In this document: one piece after another, positions 28,501-38,398 of the stretch
Position numbering within the stretch: the stretch's first letter is position 1
Layout of the letters: each line of letters starts with the position of its first letter
Made by a program: the position numbers and the translations under genes
Source of the DNA: Paraburkholderia ferrariae NBRC 106233
GTDB lineage: Bacteria > Pseudomonadota > Gammaproteobacteria > Burkholderiales > Burkholderiaceae
Assembly (NCBI RefSeq): GCF_000685035.1
Contig: NZ_BAYB01000027.1
Coordinates: 94,402-158,401 of the forward strand
Direction: 5' to 3'
DNA: 64,000 nucleotides
Notes under the pieces: generated by a model
Seen by the model: the letters and a program-made list of their open reading frames with translations, nothing else
Told to the model about the DNA's origin: nothing
The model's database searches: none

Positions 28501-31500
28501 CGAACGGCCAGGCGTTCGGGAATGCGACGGTCACCCATAACGTCGGCAGCACGATTACGACCGGCGGCAACCTGACGACCGTCTCGGGCAACGATACGAC
28601 GCTGACCGATGCGAAGGTGCAGGCTGGCGGCGATGCGACGATGGTCGCGGCGGGCAACCTGACGGTAACCGCAGCGACGGACACCGCGACGTATAACGGC
28701 CAGTCGATGGGCGGCAAGATATCGGAGCACAAGGATTCGACGTACGACGAGAGCGTTCAGGGCAGCAGCATCAATGCGGGCGGTAACGCGACCCTCGCAG
28801 CGGGCCAGGGCTCGACGGGTAATCTCTCAGTCCTCGGTTCGTCGGTCACGACCGGCGGCGTCAACGGCGCAACGGGTGGCGCGGTCAGCCTGCAATCGAC
28901 GGGCGATATCAACGTCGGTGGAGTATCGGAGGAACACGACGCGTCGCACTGGTCGCATACGAACGAGTCGGGTTTCCTGTCGAGCGACAAGACGACCGAT
29001 TCGTCGACCTCGCAACAATCAATCGCGGTCGGGGCGACCGTCTCGGGCAACACGGTCAACGCGAACGCAAGCCACGACCTGACGATTGCCGGATCGACCG
29101 TCGCCTCGACGGGCGACATGAGTCTCGCGGCGGGTCACGACCTGACTATTACGGCGACGCAGGATACGAGCCAGAGCAGCTCGTTCCACGAGGAGCAGAA
29201 GTCGGGATTCGGCGCGATGAGTGGCGGCGGCGCGAGTATCAACTACGGGACAAGCGACCAGAAAACGACGACCCACGATAGCAGTGCCACGAATAACGGG
29301 AGCCTCGTCGGTAGTACGAACGGTAGCGTTTCGATGACGGCGGGCAACAACCTGACCGTAACGGGTAGCGACGTCATCGCGGCGCAGAACGTTACCGGCA
29401 CCGCGGCGAACGTCACCATCAACGCCGCGACGGATACCTCGCACCACGACGAAACCCAGGAGATGAAACAGAGCGGCTTTACGCTCGGTCTCGCGGGTAG
29501 CGTCGGCGATGCGATCAACGGCGCGGTATCGCAGGGCCAGGCGCTCGCGAGCGGAAATAGCGACGGGCGCGCGACGGCGCTCCATGCGATCGCGGCTGGC
29601 GGCGATGCGGCGCTCGCGGGCGTCGGCGCTGCGGGTTTCATGAACGGCGCTACAGGGCCGAACGCACCGAGCATCGGTGTGCAGTTGAGCTTCGGAACGA
29701 GCCAGAGCAAGAGCACATTTACGGAGGACCAGACGACGCAGAAAGGCTCGACGGTCCAGGCTGGCGGGACCGCCGCGTTCGTTGCAACCGGCAACGGCAC
29801 CCCGGGTAGCGGCAACGTAACGATTGCTGGATCGAACGTCAGCGCGAACGACGTCCTGCTCGCTGCGAAAAATCAGGTGAATATCGTCAATACGACGAAC
29901 ACCGATACGACCGCAAGCACGAACAAGTCGAGCAGCGCGAGCGTCGGCGTCTCGTACACCACCCAGGGGTTCGGCGTCTCGGCGTCCATGTCGAACGCGC
30001 ACGGCGACGCGAACAGCGACGCCGCGATCCAGAACAACTCGCATGTTACGGGCGCGAACAGCGTCACGATTTCGAGCGGCGGCGATACGAACGTTATCGG
30101 TTCCGACGTAGCGGGCAAGCAGGTAACCGCGAACGTCGGCGGTAACCTCAACGTCCAGAGCGTCCAGGATACGACGGTTAGCACCGCGCACCAGAGCAGT
30201 TCGGGCGGTGGCTTTAGCATCAGCCAGGGCGGCGGTAGCGCGAGCTTTAGCGCGCAGAATGGGCACGCCGATTCGAACTATGCCCAGGTCAACGAGCAGG
30301 CCGGTATTCAGGCAGGTAGCGGCGGCTTTGATATCAACGTCAAGGGGAATACGAACCTGACCGGCGCGGTGATTTCGAGTACCGCCGATCCGTCGCAAAA
30401 CAATCTGACGACCGGCACGCTGACCTATAGCGATATCCAGAACCAGTCGCATTACGACGCGACGAGCAACGGTATTAGCGCGGGCGTCGGTATCGGTAGT
30501 ACCGGCAAGGCACTCGGGCCGGGCTCGGTCGGCGGAACGGGCGGCGTATCTCCGATGATCTCGCAGGACGCGAACGGCGATTCGAGCACGACCACGCGTA
30601 GCGCGATTAGCGCGGGCTCAATCAACGTAACGAACCAGGGAGCGCAGACCCAGGATGTAGCGGGCTTGAGCCGCGATACCAGCAATACGAACGGTACGGT
30701 ATCGAATACGCCTGATGTGAACAAGCTCCTCTCGCAGCAGGCCGATACGATGCAGGCCGCGCAGGCGGCGGGCCAGGTCGTATCGCAGGGCATCGGTGCG
30801 TATGCCGACGCGAAGCGCGACGCCGCGCTCGACGCGGCAGACGCGGCGATCAAGAGTGGTGATCTCGCTACCGCATCAGCAGACATAGCGGAGGCGCAGC
30901 AGTGGATGGAGGGTGGCGATTCGAGAGCGATGTTGCAAGCTACTGGTGGCGCGTTGATCGGCGGACTTGGTGGTGGTGGGGCGTTCACCGCAGTAGGTGG
31001 GGCACTCGGTGCTGGCCTGTCGTCAAAACTCGCGGATCAGACGAAAGCTGCGTCAGACGCTGTGACGGATGCGACAGGCTCGTCGTTGCTTGGGAACCTG
31101 AGCGGTAATGTCCTCGCCGGGGTTGGTGGCGCATTGGTCGGCGGCAGCGCTGGTGCGGCGATGGCGTCGAACGTTGATCTCTACAACCAGAACAACGACC
31201 AAGGCAACGCGGCGGCAAAGAAAAAGGCCGATGCTCTCACCGCTTCTCTCCAAGAGGCCCAAGCCAAACAAGATGCGGCCCTTGCTACTTTGCCAGCAGC
31301 GACGTGGAATGGCTTAGTCGACTTCGGCGAGGCCGCACTCAATACTGTAATCAACGGCGTCGGCGCCGCGCCAGGCGATCCAGGCTATATTTCGTTAAGC
31401 GGGATAAAAGCGTCCTACGGCGCTAACTCTGAGGTTGGTTCTAACCTGGAGTTAGCTGCGATGTTGCTATCGACAAGAGGCGCGAGCGGGCTCTCGGCTG

Positions 31501-31853
31501 CGGAGCAACTCGCTCTGAACAAGGCGGTGGGGGATGCGTGGGAGGAAACCGTGGTAACTGACGTTCTCCCTCAGACGCAAGTAAACATTCAACAGCAAAT
31601 CACCATAAAATCAAACGGCCCATCGGGTCTAAAAGTCAGACTGGACGCCTTGGGGCAGAATGTAGACACAGGGGCAACGCAGCTATCTGAGATGAAGGGG
31701 TCGCAGACCGCGCCGTTGACTCCGAATCAGACGGTTGTCATTCCAGAACTAGCGACCTACGGTGGTACTGTCGTTGGGAATGGAAAGCCCCCTTACGTGG
31801 GTGGAACTGTGATTCCGCCTACCACCGTAGATATCTATCGGAAGCCAGATTAA
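22522..31853 (+). pseudogene. bcpA: BcpA/CdiA contact-dependent inhibition exoprotein, frameshifted
   Basis: A two-partner-secretion exoprotein of about 3110 residues if the frame is repaired. It starts at MNNRCYRLVFNKLRGML, the extended signal peptide typical of CdiA/FhaB. A haemagglutinin-type TPS domain follows (SGNPNFGPNNAAK, NSSGLVVDGGGF). Long Asn/Gly/Ser repeats, the YMLGALGLNPQNVEKRLGDG central region, a second repeat block, a Gly-zipper pretoxin (GGALIGGLGGG) and the VDLYN motif (31173-31187) come next, then the toxin. The 5' frame runs to 25896 and the 3' frame (usable from about 25760) to 31853. One base is missing near 25755, where LAYGGT should continue as YGANLNQAG in the second frame. 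With the shift only a truncated stick without toxin is made, unless the indel is a sequence error. Confidence 0.85.
31188..31853 (+). other. CdiA-CT toxin tip, PD-(D/E)XK-like nuclease
   Basis: The 221 residues after VDLYN are the variable toxin tip. The end resembles restriction-endonuclease-fold toxins: GDAWEETVVTDVLPQTQ, then KVRLDALGQNVDTG, LSEMKGSQTAPLTPNQ and GGTVVGNGKPPYVGGT. The Asp of RLDAL and the Glu/Lys of EMKGS fit the D-(E/Q)xK metal site, so DNA or tRNA is the likely target in the neighbour's cytosol. The segment just after VDLYN (QEAQAKQDAALATL) may be the translocation part. The stop TAA overlaps the ATG of the immunity gene. Confidence 0.65.
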
Positions 31854-32188
31854 TGAGCCTAGAAAACGTCGATGTAGTAGATGCCGTTGGTATGGAGTCG
31901 TCTACGAATACGATTGTTTTGACGATCCTTGATTCTTGGGATTGGCAAGATCAGATGTCGCATCTGAAAAGCCTGCAAGCTAAATTGAATGCCTACTTCG
32001 GATTCATTGAATCAGGGCAAATTTACGAGGCGTATCCAGATGCGAGAGGCAAAGCCCTCCGAATCGACATACTCGGTCGATTCCCTGTTCCTGATGCGAC
32101 GAAGGAGTTCTTTGATATCGCAAACGCGACGGCGGCACAGTTGAATTTGGTAATAAGAAATACTACAGTGCAGCCCCCGAGTAAATGA
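31853..32188 (+). CDS. bcpI: Putative cognate immunity protein (DUF6572-like)
   Basis: 111 residues: MSLENVDVVDAVGMES, TIVLTILDSWDWQD, HLKSLQAKLNAYFGFIESGQI, then a GKALRIDILGRF strand. It matches the DUF6572 pattern of small cytosolic proteins found beside polymorphic toxins. The ATG shares TAATG with the bcpA stop, so it is translationally coupled to the toxin. A second, frameshifted member is at 38072-38394. Base composition is lower in GC than the backbone, as usual for immunity genes. That it neutralises the nuclease is inferred from position. Confidence 0.7.
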   Translation: MSLENVDVVDAVGMESSTNTIVLTILDSWDWQDQMSHLKSLQAKLNAYFGFIESGQIYEAYPDARGKALRIDILGRFPVPDATKEFFDIANATAAQLNLVIRNTTVQPPSK

Positions 32189-32763
32189 ATATGGCGTCGA
32201 GTGGTGAAGCCGCGCCGTCTATGGATTGCGCGGCATCGGAATACTTGGCTAAGTATGCTGGAAAGTCACTGTGCAATGGGTTGTATCGGGTGATGGAGCC
32301 TGCTGACGTAGAGCGCTGGGGCAGAAAATTAGGCAAAACTTTCCCGAGCTTTGCAGGTGCAATTACCGCGTTTGCGGTCGATTGGCTTGGGCGCGTTTTT
32401 GCACTAGATTCGCGGCGCGAAGTGAATGGAAAACCAGGGGTAACAATTTTTGAACCAGGTACCGGCCATGCTTTAGAGGTTCCGTGTGATATTGAATCTT
32501 TTCATAATGAAGAACTCGTTGAATTCCGAGACGCTGCGCTCGCTGAGACGTTCTTTAATGACTGGGCGAGGGCCGGTGGCCTGGCACCCGCATACTCGCA
32601 ATGCGTAGGTTACAAACAGCCACTATTCCTCGGAGGGGGTGATACAGTTGAAAATCTCGAATTAATTGATATCGACGTTTATTGGATGATTTCGGCTCAG
32701 CTTATATTGAAGCTACGAAACGTAGTATCTGGTACGGCCATCAATGTAATCGGGGCTTCATAA
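32185..32763 (+). CDS. DUF1851-like protein, probable second immunity
   Basis: 192 residues. The central part, FPSFAGAITAFAVDWLGRVFALD, and the C-terminal CVGYKQPLFLGGGDTVENLEL and VYWMISAQLILKL are the pattern of the DUF1851/Tdi1-type immunity family seen next to type VI and other toxins. The ATG overlaps the stop of the previous gene (ATGA). It occupies the place of bcpO in some Burkholderia loci, but it has no signal peptide or lipobox, so I do not call it BcpO. It may protect against a tip that was formerly in bcpA. Confidence 0.65.
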   Translation: MNMASSGEAAPSMDCAASEYLAKYAGKSLCNGLYRVMEPADVERWGRKLGKTFPSFAGAITAFAVDWLGRVFALDSRREVNGKPGVTIFEPGTGHALEVPCDIESFHNEELVEFRDAALAETFFNDWARAGGLAPAYSQCVGYKQPLFLGGGDTVENLELIDIDVYWMISAQLILKLRNVVSGTAINVIGAS

Positions 32764-32817
32764 ATAGAACCACTTGGCACAATAGAAAGCGTAGCGCCCG
32801 ACAAAAATCATTTCGCA

Positions 32818-34554
32818 ATGGAAAATAAGAAGATACTTACGGGGTTACCGCTCGCGGTTCTCGTCCCTCTCGCCGTCCACGCGCAAGTCCCTCCCGACGC
32901 AGCCGCTCGTACGAACGCCGAACAGCAACAGCAGGTTGAACAACGTCGCGACGCTCAGCAGCGCGCGGCGACCGTCGCCGCGCCCGTTGTCCGTTCGACC
33001 GCGCCCGCAGCGGGCGAGTATCCGGTACTGCCCGTCGAGACGCCGTGCTTTCAGATCAACACGTTCACGGTTGATGTACCCGATACCCTGCCCGACGTCG
33101 TCCGTGCAAAGGGCGCGTCGGCGTTGCCGATGGACCCGTTCGCGTTCCTTCACGACTGGCTCCGGCACTACGAGGGCCAGTGCGTCGGCAAACAGGGCCT
33201 CGACCTCCTGACGAAGGGACTGCAAGGCGTCATCCTGAGCCGTGGCTACGTTACGACGCGGGTCCTCCTGCCGGCGCAGGATCTCTCGAAAGGGACGCTC
33301 AAGTTCGCCCTTGTCCCGGGCGTTATCCGTAATCTCAAGTTTGCCGAGGCTGATACGCGCGGCACCCTCAAAACCGCATTCCCCACGCGCGACGGCGACG
33401 TTCTCCAGTTGCGCGACCTTGAGCAGGGTCTCGAACAAATGAGGCGCGTACCGAACCAGGACGCGGCAATGCAGATCGTCCCCGGTACCTCTCCCGGCGA
33501 GAGCGATGTCGTCGTGACCGTCAAGCGCACAAAGCCTTGGTCGCTCGTCGTCTCGGCGGACAACTCGGGAACCGACGCGACGGGGCGATACCTCGGTAAC
33601 GTCACGCTCGGGCTATACAACCTCCTCGGCCTGAACGACGTCCTCTCGGGCGGCTATAACCAGGATCTCCAGTTCGGCAATCACTCCCTCGGTACGCACG
33701 GCTGGAACGCGTCGTATTCGGTACCCTGGGGCTACTGGACCGGTACGCTTTTCGGCTACACGAATACGTATTACCAGCAGATCGCCGGGGTAAATCAGAC
33801 GTTCGTATCGAGCGGCAACGCGCAGACGGCGGCCCTCAAACTGGAGCGGGTTTTCTACCGCAGCCAGAGCGAAAAGTCGGGCGTCGAGTTCCAGCTTATC
33901 AAGCGGTGGGGCGCGAGCTTTATCGAGGATACCGAAATACCCCAGCAGTATCGCGACAATACCTTTATCGAGGCGGGGCTGACGAACCGCCATTACTTCG
34001 GCGCGGCGCAGTTCGACGGGACGCTCGCCTATCGCCAGGGTATCGGTGCGCTCGGGGCGATGCCGAACTCGACGAGCGGCCCCACCTATTACTTTCACAT
34101 GGCTACGCTCGACGCGAACCTCTCGGTCCCGTTCGCGGTCGCCGGGCAGACGCTTCGTTACGTCGGAACGCTCCACGGCCAGTTCACGAATGACGAGCTC
34201 AACTATATCGACGACCTGACCATCGGTAGCCGCTATACGGTGCGCGGCTTTAGCGGCGAAACGATGCTCGCGGCGGAAAAGGGTTTCTACTGGCGCAACG
34301 AACTCCAGTATCCGTTAGGGAACTCGGGGCAGGTTCTTTACGCGGGTATCGACTACGGCCACCTTTGGGGACCGTCGACCGCCTACCTCGCCGGTACGCA
34401 GCTCGCGGGCGCGGCCATCGGCGTTAAGGGTTCTGTGCCGTCGCGCTTCGGCGCGTACAGCTACGATGTGTTCGCCGGTACGCCGATCTATGCGCCGTCC
34501 GGCTTTCCCGCGCCGAGCGTAACGCTCGGGTTCCAGGTTACGGCGCAGTTCTAA
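32818..34554 (+). CDS. bcpB: BcpB/CdiB outer-membrane two-partner transporter
   Basis: 578 residues. After a signal peptide (ends HAQ) comes a Gln-rich helix (EQQQQVEQRRDAQQR), two POTRA domains (residues about 75-230; CFQINTFTVDVPD and GYVTTRVLLPAQDLSKGTLKFALVPG), and a 16-strand ShlB-type barrel ending in Phe (FQVTAQF). The VRGF motif in strand-loop SRYTVRGFSGE is present. It exports BcpA across the outer membrane. This is the only full-length copy; truncated copies lie at 36542 and 42381. Confidence 0.92.
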   Translation: MENKKILTGLPLAVLVPLAVHAQVPPDAAARTNAEQQQQVEQRRDAQQRAATVAAPVVRSTAPAAGEYPVLPVETPCFQINTFTVDVPDTLPDVVRAKGASALPMDPFAFLHDWLRHYEGQCVGKQGLDLLTKGLQGVILSRGYVTTRVLLPAQDLSKGTLKFALVPGVIRNLKFAEADTRGTLKTAFPTRDGDVLQLRDLEQGLEQMRRVPNQDAAMQIVPGTSPGESDVVVTVKRTKPWSLVVSADNSGTDATGRYLGNVTLGLYNLLGLNDVLSGGYNQDLQFGNHSLGTHGWNASYSVPWGYWTGTLFGYTNTYYQQIAGVNQTFVSSGNAQTAALKLERVFYRSQSEKSGVEFQLIKRWGASFIEDTEIPQQYRDNTFIEAGLTNRHYFGAAQFDGTLAYRQGIGALGAMPNSTSGPTYYFHMATLDANLSVPFAVAGQTLRYVGTLHGQFTNDELNYIDDLTIGSRYTVRGFSGETMLAAEKGFYWRNELQYPLGNSGQVLYAGIDYGHLWGPSTAYLAGTQLAGAAIGVKGSVPSRFGAYSYDVFAGTPIYAPSGFPAPSVTLGFQVTAQF

Positions 34555-34569
34555 CGCCGCGAGCTTACG

Positions 34570-34695
34570 TCAGTCGCCGCAGAAGCAGTCGACGAGCGGT
34601 TCGTCGACGCCGTCGCCAGGTGCGTCAAAGTCGAGGGGAATCTGCCGCGCGTAGAACAGCGCCTCGCGTTTCAGGTCGCGGTACGGCGGGCGGTC
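34570..34695 (-). pseudogene. 3' part of a small gene split by the toxin array
   Basis: On the minus strand the last 40 or so codons of a protein are readable: RNDRPPYRDLKREALFY, then ARQIPLDFDAPGDGVDE and PLVDCFCGD before the stop. Upstream of about 34695 the sequence switches abruptly to a bcpA copy. The missing 5' part lies at 42985-43168: joining CVIY there to RNDRPP here restores an open frame. I do not recognise the family. Confidence 0.6.
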
Positions 34696-36273
34696 ATTGC
34701 GAGTACCGCCGATCCGTCGCAAAACAACCTGACGACCGGCACGCTGACCTATAGCGATATCCAGAACCAGTCGCATTACGACGCGACGAGCAACGGTATA
34801 AGCGCGGGCGTCGGCGTGAACAATACCGGCAAGGCTGTTGGCCCCGGTTCGGTTAGCGGGACCGGCGGCGTCTCGCCGATGATGTCGAAGAACGATAGCG
34901 GCGACCAGAGCTCGACGACGCGCAGCGCCGTTAGCGCGGGTTCGATCAACGTGACAAACGGAGCCGCGCAGACGCAGGATGTATCGGGCCTGAGCCGTGA
35001 TACGACCAATACGAACGGTACCGTCTCGAATACACCTGACGTGAACAACCTCCTTTCGCAGCAGGCCGATACGATGCAGGCTGCGCAGGCAGCGGGTCAG
35101 GTCGTAGCTCAGGGGATTGGAGCGTATGCTGATGCGAAGCGTCAGGCGGCGGTTGACCAAACGAAGGTGGACGCTGCGAATGGAGACTTATCGGCCTTTG
35201 CCGCAGACGTGGCCGAAGCGAAGCAATGGGACGAAGGAGGAACCAACCGCGCTCTGTTGCAGTCGGCTGGGGGGGCGCTCATCGGTGGCTTGGGTGGTGG
35301 TAGCGTGTTCACCGCAGTCGGCGGTGCTGCAGGCGCGGGACTATCTTCGGCGATGGCGAACCAGTTGGATGATCTTTCGAAGGGGGTCGCGTCGGAAACC
35401 GGCTCGAACTTGCTCGGCAATCTTGCTGCGAATATCACGGCGGGTTTGGGCGGCGTATTGGTCGGCGGAACGGCGGGGGCATCGACGGCAACGAGTGTAG
35501 ACCTCTACAATCGTCAGCTTGACCCCAAGGAAAAGACCTTGGCGAAACAACTATCCGATGCTAGCGGCGCCCAATATACGGAAGCGCAGATCGAAGACCA
35601 GATGCGGCTAATGAGCGTAAGTAATAATGGTACGACTACTTCCGGTGCACCAGCTACTCTGGTGGGCCAGATGCCGACCGATTCCGGCGCACGGTGGATG
35701 TCCGCAGGGACGACGGCAAACGGTCAGGCGATCCTGACGCAGATTAATCAGCAGTCGAACGCTGCGTTGCAGAGCTATATTTTGGCGAACTACAACAGCG
35801 TCTCACCGGGACAGGTGCCGAGCCAATTTACGTATCCGTCGAGCGGAACCGGTAGTTCGATCAACGTAACCGGCCCATTTACCAATTTTGATCAATCGGA
35901 TCTTGACTACGTACGTAGCACTACTGCGGGAGCGACCTCGATGATATCGACTACTGCTGGACGTGTGTCGTCAATTGCGGCTGCGGCTGGGGCTACAACG
36001 CCGTGCTCTATAGTCTGTGACGGCATCGCATTTGGTGGGGCGGTTGTGGGAATTGCTGCCGACGCAGTTGGGCAAGTGGCTAGTCCGAATGCGGGGCAAT
36101 ACCTTTTCAATGGGTTTACTGCAATTACTTCGAATTATCTGTCTGCCGCAACGCCGGGAGCCACACCGATTATTAACGAATTCGTAAATCAAGTTAACGG
36201 AAGCGGTGCAGCTTCGAACGCGCAAGATAAGTTGAACGCTATTGTTGGCACAAAATCATCCACTGGGAAATAA
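34696..36273 (+). pseudogene. Orphan CdiA tip module 1, membrane-active-looking toxin
   Basis: The DNA from about 34698 repeats bcpA from about 30372 almost word for word, without any start codon, signal or TPS domain. The open frame runs to 36273 through the pretoxin region to VDLYN at 35497-35511. A different tip of about 250 residues follows. Its last third is hydrophobic (SIAAAAGATTPCSIVCDGIAFGGAVVGIAADAVG in short segments), which suggests pore formation, and the cognate protein next to it has two TM segments. It cannot be secreted on its own; it could be used if recombined into bcpA. Confidence 0.65.
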
Positions 36274-36539
36274 TGAAAATTAAGTTTATTGACGAAGGGA
36301 ACCTCTCTTCGTGGTTGCGGTTGACGCTAATCGTTGTCGGAATAGTGCTGGCTGTGGTCGCCGTCGAATGTACGCTCCCGATTCTATGGGCGAGAGTTCT
36401 TTTGCTTTCCGGCTTTGCTATCGCGCTGATCGGTGGGATGACAAGTCGAGCCAAATTGCTACACATCAAGCCCTTCGACAATAGTTACAAGAAGGCGCGC
36501 AAGAGCTATGAAGAGGACGATGAGAAACATAACAAGTAA
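36273..36539 (+). CDS. Two-TM inner-membrane protein, probable immunity to module 1
   Basis: 88 residues. Two hydrophobic segments (LRLTLIVVGIVLAVVAV, residues about 15-32, and VLLLSGFAIALIGGM, about 42-56) are followed by a charged C-terminal tail rich in Lys and Glu. The ATG overlaps the stop of the tip (TAATG). Membrane-bound immunity proteins usually go with ionophore-type CDI toxins. No specific family recognised. Confidence 0.65.
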   Translation: MKIKFIDEGNLSSWLRLTLIVVGIVLAVVAVECTLPILWARVLLLSGFAIALIGGMTSRAKLLHIKPFDNSYKKARKSYEEDDEKHNK

Positions 36540-36541
36540 AG

Positions 36542-37410
36542 ATGAAAAACAAGAAAAATTGTTTGACTGTGCCGCTTGCGGTTCTCGTTCCACTCGCCGT
36601 CCACGCGCAAGTCCCTCCCGACGCAGCCGCTCGTACGAACGCCGAACAGCAGCAGCAAGTTGAGCAACGCCGCGGTGCGCAGCAGCGCGCGGCGACCATC
36701 GCAGCGCCCGTTGTCCGTTCGACCGCGCCCGCAGCGGGCGAGTATCCGGTCCTCCCGGTCGAGACGCCGTGCTTTCAGATCAACACGTTCACGGTTGATG
36801 TACCCGATACCCTGCCCGACGTCGTCCGCGTAAAAGGCGCGTCGGCGTTGCCGATGGACCCGTTCGCGTTTCTGCATGACTGGCTCCGGCACTACGAGGG
36901 ACAATGCGTCGGCAAACAGGGCATCGACCTCCTGACGAAGGGCCTGCAAGGCGTTATCCTGAGCCGTGGCTACGTGACGACGCGGGTTCTCCTGCCGGCG
37001 CAGGATCTCTCGAAAGGGACGCTCAAGTTCGCCCTCGTACCGGGCGTTATCCGCAATCTGAAGTTTGCGGACGCCGATACGCGCGGCACGCTCAAATCCG
37101 CATTCCCCACACGCGACAGCGACGCTCTCCAGTTGCGCGACCTTGAGCAGGGCCTCGAACAAATGAAGCGCGTACCGAACCAGGACGCGGCGATGCAGAT
37201 CGTACCCGGCACCGCGCCCGGCGAGAGCGACGTCGTCGTGACCGTCAAGCGCAGCTCGGCTTATATAACCTCCTCGGCCTGAACGACGTTCTCTCGGGCG
37301 GCTATAACTAGGATCTCCAGTTCGGCAATCACTCCCTCGGCACGCACGGCTGGAACGCGTCGTATTCGGTACCCTGGGGCTACTGGACCGGTACGCTTTT
37401 CGGCTACACG
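36542..37410 (+). pseudogene. Truncated bcpB copy 1
   Basis: A near copy of the first 245 codons of bcpB (signal peptide and both POTRA domains). About 75 bp are lost around 37250, matching bcpB near 33530-33605, which puts it out of frame after VTVKRSS; it stops at 37282. Further bcpB homology continues with a CAG to TAG change near 37310 and stops dead at 37410 (equal to about 33760 in bcpB), in the middle of the barrel. It starts two bases after the stop of the module 1 immunity gene, so it keeps the ancestral toxin-immunity-bcpB order. Confidence 0.85.
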
Positions 37411-37764
37411 CCACCAAATGCAACCCTGTCAAGCAGCGGGGATAATAGCGCGAATAATGGCGACGGGAATAGTAGCTCTTTCTGGTCGGGGACGAGCTCA
37501 AAGACCCCGGTCGAAAACGCTTATGACCATTCAGTCAAGCACGGATCGGAGTTTCCTGACACCCAAAATTCGGTACAGTACGTTCAAGCGGCTCAGAATT
37601 TCGTCAACAATCCACCTACCGGGACGTTGACTAAGACCAGGCCAAACGGAGACACGCTGTACTACGATCCGTCAACGAATACGTTTGCTGTGCAAAATGC
37701 GAACGGTGCCCCGAAAACGATGTTCAAACCGGCCGCTGGTATGGCCTATTGGAATAAGCAATGA
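37411..37764 (+). pseudogene. Orphan CdiA tip module 2, RNase-like
   Basis: An open frame of 117 codons with no start, fused directly to the bcpB fragment. After a Ser/Asn-rich linker come NAYDHSVKHGSEFPD, YVQAAQNFVNNPP, GDTLYYDPSTNTFAVQN and TMFKPAAGMAYW. The spaced His-Gly-Phe, Arg-Gly-Asp and Thr-x-Phe-x-Pro pattern is that of small tRNase-type (BECR-like) CDI tips. It overlaps the following CPCC gene by ATGA. The homology call is by pattern only. Confidence 0.55.
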
Positions 37765-37970
37765 AGCAGCACACCAATCCGCGTTTCGCTTGCCCATGCT
37801 GCGAAAGCCGAACACTCGTCGATCTCGGCAACTATGAGATTTGCGATATTTGTGGTTGGGAGGATGACCCTGTGCAATCGGATGATCCGACCTTCGAGGG
37901 AGGCGCCAATCGTTGGAGCTTGAATGAGGCGCGAGCACACTGGCAGAGGACAAAGACTAAGTTGCCGTAA
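37761..37970 (+). CDS. CPCC family cysteine-rich protein, probable immunity to module 2
   Basis: 69 residues: FACPCCESRTLVDLG, then EICDICGWEDDPVQ, and NRWSLNEARAHW. Two CxxC pairs plus CPCC suggest a zinc ribbon. CPCC proteins are small cytosolic proteins often found beside toxin tips. The ATG overlaps the stop of the tip, which is the usual toxin-immunity arrangement. Confidence 0.72.
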   Translation: MKQHTNPRFACPCCESRTLVDLGNYEICDICGWEDDPVQSDDPTFEGGANRWSLNEARAHWQRTKTKLP

Positions 37971-37983
37971 AGGCGAACGCAGC

Positions 37984-38043
37984 GAGCCGTGGCTCGCCCC
38001 AATTGCCGAGGAGCGGTTCAATGAAATGAAGCGCCGGAAGTGA
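37984..38043 (+). pseudogene. 3' scrap of an Imm42-like gene
   Basis: The last 19 codons, EPWLAPIAEERFNEMKRRK, closely match the end of the complete gene at 39710-40198 (VVKIAEQRFSELKRRK). Everything before them is lost. Confidence 0.65.
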
Positions 38044-38071
38044 TGGCGGTAAATTTGAGGATAAAAAGGTC

Positions 38072-38394
38072 GTGTCTATTCTTGATGCAAAGGTCGTCGA
38101 TATTGTCGGCGTTGATCCAGACAAGGGCATCGCGCGTTTAGTTATTACCGATCATCTCGAATGGACCGATCCCCTTGGGGAGCACCTACTTCTCCTCCAA
38201 GAAAAAATTAATGGGTATCTTCGTTTCCTGGAGGGGGAGAGTTGGAGCAACATTATCCGAACTCAAGGGGATGCAAGTGTGAGATCGAAATCGCGATGAA
38301 GTACGAGCCATCGTCTGAAGCATTGTGTTTCATCGGAAAAGCACGCCAGATAATTCGAGACGCTGGGTTCGACTTAACCTATCGAGGTGGCTAG
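38072..38394 (+). pseudogene. DUF6572-like immunity gene, frameshifted
   Basis: MSILDAKVVDIVGVDPD, IARLVITDHLEW and LLLLQEKINGYLRFLEG resemble the bcpI product. After FLEG the open frame runs off at 38299, but in the next frame GELEQHYPNSRGCKCEIEI, then EALCFIGKARQIIRDAG, continues to TAG at 38394. One extra G in the G5 run near 38235 explains it. If repaired, the protein would have about 107 residues. A 5'-internal scrap of a related gene is at 40203-40250. Confidence 0.7.
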
Positions 38395-38398
38395 TTCG

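Noticed and set aside
26583..30452. Long minus-strand frames inside bcpA
   Set aside because: The repetitive Asn/Gly/Thr codons of bcpA keep the opposite strand open; no motifs or ribosome sites.
32185..32763. BcpO lipoprotein
   Set aside because: Position fits, but no signal peptide or lipobox; the sequence fits a DUF1851-type immunity protein.
37411..37764. Independent expression of the module 2 tip
   Set aside because: No start codon with a ribosome site within the tip; it is fused to an out-of-frame bcpB fragment with a stop.
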